DNA of 11,158 bases from Methylocapsa sp. (lineage in GTDB: Bacteria; Pseudomonadota; Alphaproteobacteria; Rhizobiales; Beijerinckiaceae). This document shows positions 6,587 to 11,158 of the stretch, piece by piece. The notes beneath the pieces are model-generated. The model was given only the letters and a program-made list of their open reading frames with translations. It ran no database searches and had not been told where the DNA came from. The translations under genes were made by a program, and so were the position numbers. Within the stretch, counting starts at the first letter, position 1. Each line of letters opens with the position of its first letter. The stretch covers positions 1 to 11,158 of the forward strand of contig JAFMSB010000030.1 in NCBI GenBank assembly GCA_017353815.1. The letters are read 5' to 3'.

Positions 6587-6607
6587 CCGGTGTACAGCGT
6601 GGACAAT
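6579..6607 (+). promoter_or_regulatory. Candidate dcd promoter
   Basis: TTGCTC (6579-6584) and GACAAT (6602-6607) are 17 bases apart. The -10 matches at 4/6 and the -35 only at 3/6, so this is a weak prediction. It fits the position, about 65-70 bases upstream of the dcd start at 6679. Confidence 0.33.
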
Positions 6608-6678
6608 AGAAGCCCGCGCGCGACGCAGGGGAGGATTGATCCTAAATTCCCGCAGCCAGCCAGGTGTTTAAAGCTGTC

Positions 6679-7878
6679 ATGACAACCCCTTCGCTTCCTC
6701 TGATGATCGATTTCCCCAGCGGCACAGCTCCCGCCCCCGCCGCCCACGACTTCGGGCCGCACTTCGGCTTGCTGCCGCGCGAAAAGATAGCGCTAATGAT
6801 GCGGCGGAAAATAATCCAAGCCGAGGCCCCTCTCGAAGAAGGCCAGCTTCAACCGGCGAGCCTTGACCTGCGCTTGGGCGCCAGCGCCTATAGGGTGCGG
6901 GCGAGTTTCTTGCCCGGCAATGAGTTCCGCGCCGAGGACCGTTTGCGCAGCATTGCCCGGGTTGAGGAGGCGATCAGCCTCGAAGGCAATGGCGCCGTGC
7001 TTGAGCGGGGCTGCGTTTATGTTGTTCCGTTGCTGGAATATCTCAATCTCCCAAAGGACATCTTCGGGATCGCAAATCCAAAGAGCTCGACCGGCCGTCT
7101 CGATATTTTTACCCGTCTCACGACCGATAAGAGCGACATATTTGACCGCGTGGCACGTGGCTACGCAGGCCGCCTTTACGCCGAAGTGGCCCCGCGCAGT
7201 TTCAGCGTTCGGGTGCGCAAAGGCTCACGGCTCAATCAGATCCGGTTCCGCAGGCTGAACTCGCAGCAGCTCGAACGTGCCGACTTTGGCATCGACGAGA
7301 GAGCTTTGCGCGAGCATCACAAGAAGATGCCGCTCATTGATGGCGACCTCGACATCCGGCGAAGCGGGCTCGTCCTTCGGGCGGGCCTGAACGCGGGGGC
7401 GGCGGATGGCGTGATCGGCTACCGGGCACAAAAACATGCTGATATTCTCGATGTCGATAAAGTGGGCGAATACCGGGTTATGGATTACTGGGAGCCAGTA
7501 AGGGCGCGGCCCGACAAGAGGCTCATCCTCGATCCCGGCGAATTTTATATTCTCGCCTCGCGGGAGCGGCTGCAGATACCGCCTGATCTTGCCGCCGAGA
7601 TGGTCCCCATTGATCCCGCGATGGGCGAGTTCCGGGTGCATTACGCGGGCTTTTTCGACCCTGGTTTTGGCGCGGGTGCCGGTAACCGCCCCTCCGCGCG
7701 GGCCGTTCTTGAAGTCCGCAGCTACGAGGTGCCGTTCTTCCTTGAAGATGGGCAGGTCGTGGGCCGTCTCGTATTCGAAAAAATGGCCGAGCCGCCGAAA
7801 ATCCTTTACGGCGCAGGCGCAACGTCCAATTACCAGGGGCAGGGGCTCAAGCTTTCCAAACACTTCCGGCTTGGCTGA
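6679..7878 (+). CDS. dcd: dCTP deaminase, long two-domain form
   Basis: This enzyme deaminates dCTP to dUTP, supplying dUMP for thymidylate synthesis. With the ATG at 6679 it has 399 residues, about twice the length of E. coli Dcd. The sequence reads as two tandem dUTPase-like domains. Domain 1 has QPASLDLRLG (58-67), NPKSSTGRLDIFTR (133-146) and a candidate catalytic Glu in LYAEVAPRS (E169). Domain 2 has HYAGFFDPGFG (321-331) and AVLEVRSYEVPF with E345. The C-terminal YQGQGLKLSKHF (385-396) resembles the nucleotide-capping tail. No good ribosome site precedes ATG 6679; GTG 6664 and ATG 6718 are alternatives. A GC-rich hairpin (CCCCG...CGGGG, about 7881-7898) follows the stop without a T-tract. 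It is divergent from metZ, and the shared regulatory gap is under 200 bases. Confidence 0.92.
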   Translation: MTTPSLPLMIDFPSGTAPAPAAHDFGPHFGLLPREKIALMMRRKIIQAEAPLEEGQLQPASLDLRLGASAYRVRASFLPGNEFRAEDRLRSIARVEEAISLEGNGAVLERGCVYVVPLLEYLNLPKDIFGIANPKSSTGRLDIFTRLTTDKSDIFDRVARGYAGRLYAEVAPRSFSVRVRKGSRLNQIRFRRLNSQQLERADFGIDERALREHHKKMPLIDGDLDIRRSGLVLRAGLNAGAADGVIGYRAQKHADILDVDKVGEYRVMDYWEPVRARPDKRLILDPGEFYILASRERLQIPPDLAAEMVPIDPAMGEFRVHYAGFFDPGFGAGAGNRPSARAVLEVRSYEVPFFLEDGQVVGRLVFEKMAEPPKILYGAGATSNYQGQGLKLSKHFRLG

Positions 7879-7962
7879 GGCCCCGGCCGGCCGCGGGGAC
7901 ATTGCACCTTTACCCTTTCATGCCTCGTGTTATTATATTGCGGAGGATCGAGGGAGAGGAAA

Positions 7963-8457
7963 ATGCACCGCCAGCTGAGCTTGATCGCAGCTATTGCCGC
8001 CTTTACCTGCGCACCCGCTTCCAGCTTTGCCCAGCAGGCGGCCCGGCAGGCCCCCGGTGGGGGTATTGCGGGCACGGCGATAGGCGGGGTTACAGGCAGG
8101 CAAATTCCTCTCGCTCTTGGAACGGGCCACATTGGCGCGGGTACCGGGGGCGGGGGCAGAGGAGTTGGCAATACGACAGGTGGCACTGCCCCCTCCAGGA
8201 TCGCCGGCTCCGGCGGTATCGCGGATGGGTCAAGTTTGGCAAGCGGAACCGGGGGCATCATGGGCAACGGCCGCGGGATCAACCCGGGATCTGGAGGGAT
8301 TGCTGACCTGGGTTCCGCTGGAGGAAATACTGGTGGCATTGCGGGAAGCCAGCTTGGCGCCGGAACAGGCGGCATAGGAAACCTCACCAGCCTTGGCGCC
8401 GACACCGGCGGCATCGCCGAGGGAGGCAATGCGCCACGGTTTGAGCCTGCGCATTAG
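7963..8457 (+). CDS. Secreted Gly-rich protein with GGI repeats
   Basis: This is a 164-residue protein. The ATG at 7963 is preceded by GAGAGGAAA; the frame extends upstream to 7927 without a ribosome site. Residues 1-23 form a signal peptide with probable cleavage after SSFA before QQAARQ. The mature protein is very rich in Gly, Ala and Ser. From residue 82 to 159 it shows six units of 12-14 residues, each starting [GND]-[ST]-G-G-I (starts at 82, 95, 109, 122, 134 and 147). Less regular GGI/GGV units lie before them. Mature cysteines and aromatic residues are nearly absent. Such a periodic Ile in a Gly-rich frame could form a beta-solenoid or a flexible extracellular chain; this is inference. 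I do not recognise the family. It lies 84 bases after dcd on the same strand but probably has its own function. Confidence 0.75.
   Translation: MHRQLSLIAAIAAFTCAPASSFAQQAARQAPGGGIAGTAIGGVTGRQIPLALGTGHIGAGTGGGGRGVGNTTGGTAPSRIAGSGGIADGSSLASGTGGIMGNGRGINPGSGGIADLGSAGGNTGGIAGSQLGAGTGGIGNLTSLGADTGGIAEGGNAPRFEPAH
8206..8442 (+). repeat. Six imperfect coding repeats of about 39 bp
   Basis: This segment encodes the six [GND][ST]GGI units of the Gly-rich secreted protein. The protein period is regular (13, 14, 13, 12 and 13 residues between starts), while the DNA copies differ at many positions. The repeat is therefore old or held by selection on protein structure, not a recent tandem expansion. Confidence 0.7.
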
Positions 8458-8553
8458 TAAACGACACGATCAGCCAGGAGTCGTCTGCGGTTGAAATCCT
8501 GCCTCTCATTCGGGCGGCCCAGAAAAACGCGGCCCAAAAAAACGAAGTAAGCA

Positions 8554-9072
8554 ATGGGACGCGGACGTTATAGCCTGCGCCGGCTGCTTATCTTGGCGGC
8601 CGATGCGGTTGTCATCTTTTACCTCCTCCTCGATGGCATCGTTGCGCCGCTGGTCCGGCCGGCGCTCAGGTGGTTCGCCGGCCTGCGGCTTGTCGTCCGG
8701 CTTGAAGGAGCGATCGCCGCTCTGCCGCCCTATGTGATCCTCGCTCTGCTTGCCGTTCCTGTGCTCATCGCCGAGCCAGCGAAACTCTACGCCCTCTGGC
8801 TGATCGGCGAGGGTTTGTTCTGGGCAGGGGTCTCTCTTATGGCTTTTGCCTACGCCCTGAGCCTCCTGATCGCGGAGCGGATCTATAGGGCGGGGGAGGT
8901 CAAGCTAGAAACAATCGCTTGGTTCGCGCGGCTCATAGGCTGGATGAGTGGTATCCGGGATGCGTTCTACGCATGGGCGCGGGCAACCCAAATCTGGGCT
9001 TTCTCTCTGAAACTTAGGCGGCGGGCCGGAGAGCTGGCGGCAAAGCTCGTCCTGCGTTCTCCCGACAGCTAG
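8554..9072 (+). CDS. Small integral membrane protein of unknown function
   Basis: This is a 172-residue protein with a very basic N-terminus (MGRGRYSLRR). Hydrophobic segments lie at about 11-33, 58-74 and 84-108. The motif IAEPAKLYALWLIGEG (72-87) stands between the second and third segments. The C-terminal third (110-172) is amphipathic and basic, with several Trp (WFARLIGWMSG, WARATQIWAF). I recall uncharacterised rhizobial proteins with a similar EPAKLYAL segment, but no function. The ATG at 8554 has only a weak ribosome site (GAAGTAAG). The gene is on the same strand as dcd and the Gly-rich gene but 96 bases away from the latter. The frame is intact and codon use fits the neighbours. The topology with a cytoplasmic basic tail is inferred from charge. 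Confidence 0.75.
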   Translation: MGRGRYSLRRLLILAADAVVIFYLLLDGIVAPLVRPALRWFAGLRLVVRLEGAIAALPPYVILALLAVPVLIAEPAKLYALWLIGEGLFWAGVSLMAFAYALSLLIAERIYRAGEVKLETIAWFARLIGWMSGIRDAFYAWARATQIWAFSLKLRRRAGELAAKLVLRSPDS

Positions 9073-9935
9073 AAACGCTAGACGGGGCAGGACAAGACCG
9101 GAAAAATATCCCCTAAAAAGCTGTTGCTTCCCCGCGCCGAACTTAAACGTGCCCGCAACGCCCTGCTTCTGGCCGGAGCTGCAGCCATGGCCGCGAGCGC
9201 GATGTGCGTTGCGTCTGTCGCGTGCCGGATTTTGACGAGATAGGCAGGGAACAAATGAACGATTCATCGGCTTCCTCGAGCGCTTGATCACGCGGCTCGA
9301 GGCTGAGGGCGGATTGTTGACGGCGCGCGGACACTTTTATTCGTCGCAACACTGCAACGGAGGACTGGCAAATTCTGCCACACGGTAGGAGCTGACCAAT
9401 TCGCTAAATCAACTGTCGAGGCGACGGGAAAGAGCGAGAGCAATATCCAAAGCAGCGGCAAGGGCACGAAGGCGAGCCGATCTCTGTTTCCGTTTCACTC
9501 CTGGAGAGCGGGGAGGGGCTTAGCCCTTGGATTGGGGAGGGAGATTTTCGGCTGCTCAGCCAATCCGGTACTTCCGTAACATAGATGGGCTGTTTTCGTG
9601 GTGCCTTCAATATCCCCTCACGCTCGATTGTCAGCGTAGATGCCTGCCGCCGCTGCCGCGTGATAGCCAAGTCGGCGCAAAAGGTGCCAGCGGCCGCGGG
9701 AAGCGATTTACGCTGAGCCAGCGCAAAATTATTGCCGCGGCGATGTTTCCGGAGAAATCGAAGGGCGAAAGGGGGAAAGTATCAGCTTTTGCTGATTTCT
9801 AGAGAGCAAGCCAAGAACCGTCTTTCGCAAGCCCGTCCCGGTTATCGAGCACGTGGATCTGACGGCGCAAATTCCCACCGGCCGCGGGGAAGAAAACGGC
9901 TGACGATGTAAACCGTTATGGCAACTCCCGCTCAC
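9073..9935. other. Gene-poor region, no convincing coding sequence
   Basis: These roughly 860 bases hold several open frames of 60-130 codons on both strands. They overlap one another and have Ser/Arg/Pro-rich translations, no recognisable domains and no ribosome sites, so I call none. One plus-strand frame from about 9124 to 9243 reads like a hydrophobic Ala/Leu-rich leader and then stops, perhaps a decayed gene. A 6-bp hairpin with a TTTT loop (ATCAGC...GCTGAT) lies at 9781-9796. Two related segments of about 40 bases, at 9674-9716 and 9864-9903, look like degenerate direct repeats. No tRNA or rRNA was seen. Confidence 0.5.
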
Positions 9936-10028
9936 TTACTGAAGCAATTTGACATTCACAGACCACAGCAAAAGCAACAGGACAAGCAGGAAACCGATAG
10001 AGAGAAGAAACTTAACTAGACCAGTCAT
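9936..10028 (-). CDS. Possible 30-residue single-pass membrane peptide
   Basis: From the ATG at 10028 to TAA at 9936 the minus strand encodes a 30-residue peptide. It has a short polar start (MTGLVK), an almost uninterrupted Leu/Val/Ile stretch (about residues 7-22) and a short tail with W, K and Q. That is a convincing transmembrane helix. The ribosome site is weak. A five-codon frame (M-K-P-A-K) at 10042-10025 ends in a TGA that overlaps the ATG (ATGA), which might couple translation. The open frame extends further upstream to 10247, but that part looks non-coding. The peptide could be a real small membrane protein or a chance hydrophobic frame; nothing nearby suggests a function. Confidence 0.33.
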   Translation of the reverse strand: MTGLVKFLLSIGFLLVLLLLLWSVNVKLLQ

Positions 10029-10753
10029 TTGGCAGGCTTCATCCTGTTTGTCATTGATGCGCCAGCCTGCGGCGTCTGGCGAGGGAGAGACAGGCCCAGC
10101 ATGTCCTAGCGGGCCCGCAAAAAGCCCCCTGGCTGGCAGAGGCCAAACCATGGGCACAACACGTATTTTTCCGCGGCCTGAACTAGAGAGGGGAGAGGGC
10201 CAGGGAAGAAAGCCAATGGCTACGTGCGGGCGAAGGATAGCACGCACGCGGCCAGAGTCAGTAGCGCGCTTTCCATTGCCGTGAATTTGAACGGAGGCCC
10301 CTGGCCCAGCTAGCAGGCTAGTGGCAGGCTAGACCAGGGGCCCTGCCAGGCGGACGGAGGAGTGCGCCAAGGCCGAAGCAAACGCTCGAGGCGCGGCGAG
10401 GTTCCGGCAGTCTGGCGGCATGGGGGCGAAGCTGGGCAAGGCGGCGGGGCAGGGATGCTGAAAGCGTTACCCGCCGCGCTGCGCTTATACCCAGTATCTG
10501 ATTTGCAACGATCAATACCGCCAATTACTATTCTCCCAACAGCTAGCGGCAAAATCATGCAACGCTCGCGCGCTTTCCGCTCGGCTAGAACCGGCCGAGC
10601 GATAAGAAATCGCGCCAATCAGTAAGTTGGAGCGAATTCTGGCCGCAAAAGCCATACCACGCTGGACACCCGTCAGCCCCAAAGGCGGTTGGTATGACCG
10701 CAGCTTCCAGGGCCGCACAGCAGTTCGATCGCGCGCGGACAATGGCGCTGAGA
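10029..10753. other. Gene-poor region upstream of the Dps gene end
   Basis: This stretch of about 720 bases has no frame I can support. Candidate frames, such as minus 10618-10310, minus 10742-10512 and plus 10362-10625, are Arg/Pro/Ala-rich and lack domains and ribosome sites. It contains the 9-bp inverted repeat at 10296-10342. A weak stem (GCGGT/ACCGC, 10685-10701) lies about 50 bases after the dps stop on the minus strand. It is followed by CTTT and could be a poor terminator. It may be decayed sequence or hold an untranslated RNA, but I see no direct evidence for either. Confidence 0.5.
10296..10342. repeat. Inverted repeat enclosing a 9-bp direct repeat
   Basis: GGCCCCTGG (10296-10304) and CCAGGGGCC (10334-10342) are perfect 9-base complements with a 29-base loop. 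Inside the loop GCAGGCTAG occurs twice (10313-10321 and 10324-10332). The stem is strongly GC-rich. It is not followed by a T-tract on either strand, so a terminator is unlikely. Its role is unknown. Confidence 0.6.
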
Positions 10754-11158
10754 TTAGCTCCGGCGGGTGGCTTCGAACAGGAACCAGACGCGCCTTTCCG
10801 CCTCGTCGATCCAGGTTTCGATCAGGCTGGCCGTGGCTACATCACGGTGCTCGTCGCAAACATCGTGTGTTTCACGCAAATGTCCGGCGAGCTGCTTGTT
10901 GTCGTCGCGCAGTTCGGCGAGCATATCCATTGGCTCGACGAAATCGGCGTCGTTATCCAAGACGCGCTGCAAGCGGGCGATTTGCCCTATCGAGCGCAGT
11001 GTAGTGCCGCCTATCTTGCGAGCGCGTTCCGCAATAGAATCGGTCGTGGCGAAAATCTGTGCGCCGTGCTCGTCAAGAAGCAGGTGATAGTCGCGAAAAT
11101 GCGGACCCGACATGTGCCAGTGAAAATTCTTCGTTTTCACATAGAGCGCAAACATATC
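10754..11158 (-). CDS. dps: Dps-family ferritin-like DNA-binding protein, N-terminus beyond the window
   Basis: Dps proteins form dodecamers that oxidise and store iron using hydrogen peroxide and protect DNA during starvation and oxidative stress. The frame is open to the right edge, and the visible 134 residues begin inside the family. DMFALYVKTKNFHWHMSG is the first-helix segment, so about 30 N-terminal residues, including the true start, are missing. An internal ATG at 11155 is not a likely start. Ferroxidase-site residues are visible: His in NFHWHMSG, then acidic residues in HLLLDEH and in DSIAERARKIGG. The C-terminus ERRVWFLFEATRRS is typical and has no extended Lys-rich tail, so DNA contact, if any, must come from elsewhere. 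The TAA stop is at 10756-10754. Regulation (for example by OxyR or Fur/Irr) cannot be judged because the promoter is outside. Confidence 0.93.
   Translation of the reverse strand, partial: DMFALYVKTKNFHWHMSGPHFRDYHLLLDEHGAQIFATTDSIAERARKIGGTTLRSIGQIARLQRVLDNDADFVEPMDMLAELRDDNKQLAGHLRETHDVCDEHRDVATASLIETWIDEAERRVWFLFEATRRS

Noticed and set aside
6484..6663. Possible SAM-II riboswitch in the metZ leader (GCTAAAAGG and ACCGGTTG resemble parts of the motif)
   Set aside because: I could not pair the P1 arms or find the central conserved segment, and the same bases fit a sigma-70 promoter (TTGAGC-17-TAAAAG). A covariance-model search would settle it; a significant hit would reverse this.
5765..6682. 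Plus-strand frames across metZ (5765-6079, 6155-6682)
   Set aside because: These are shadows of the GC-rich metZ coding sequence. The MetZ translation carries all the PLP-enzyme motifs.
10512..11004. Frames in and beside the end of the Dps gene (minus 10742-10512, plus 10627-11004)
   Set aside because: The plus frame is largely antisense to dps, the minus frame has no recognisable domain, and both lack ribosome sites.
1..11158. tRNA, rRNA, CRISPR array, insertion sequence or toxin-antitoxin pair
   Set aside because: No T-loop-like GTTCGAATC arm with cloverleaf context, no regularly spaced repeats, no transposase or integrase motifs, and no small gene pair with family features was seen by eye.

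Overview
This window reads as chromosomal DNA from a GC-rich alphaproteobacterium, most likely a member of the Rhizobiales (Hyphomicrobiales). Three things suggest this: the long two-domain dCTP deaminase of alphaproteobacterial type, the metZ-dcd neighbourhood that I recall from rhizobial genomes, and promoter-like sequences with TTGAC-type -35 boxes. It looks like a housekeeping region. I see no integrase, transposase, CRISPR array, rRNA or tRNA.

Left part (1-4000): every gene is on the minus strand. Reading leftwards from 4000 they are a frameshifted bicupin oxalate decarboxylase, thioredoxin (with its own promoter and a rho-independent terminator), the 7-deazaguanine pair queE-queD, a small exported Arg-rich protein with a Tat-like leader and a strong promoter, and a six-helix membrane protein. 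QueD and QueE are consecutive enzymes towards CDG/preQ0, the precursor of queuosine. The partners queC and queF are not in the window.

Middle part (4000-8460): a 440-base spacer leads to a plus-strand secreted L,D-transpeptidase. Its start codon lies inside a perfect 9-bp inverted repeat, and its C-terminus carries Tyr/Gly repeats. A hairpin separates it from the convergent metZ (O-succinylhomoserine sulfhydrylase). metZ and dcd are divergent, and their candidate promoters have overlapping -35 boxes. dcd is followed by a secreted Gly-rich protein with six roughly 13-residue GGI repeats.

Right part (8460-11158): a small membrane protein is followed by about 1.7 kb with no convincing gene except a possible 30-residue membrane peptide. 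The 3' part of a minus-strand Dps gene runs off the right edge.

The observations most worth a second look are the single-base lesion in the oxalate decarboxylase, the start-codon hairpin of the L,D-transpeptidase, the GGI-repeat secreted protein, and the long gene-poor stretch with degenerate repeats. I did not find a convincing new multi-gene system. Promoters, hairpins and family assignments come from reading the sequence by eye and remain untested.
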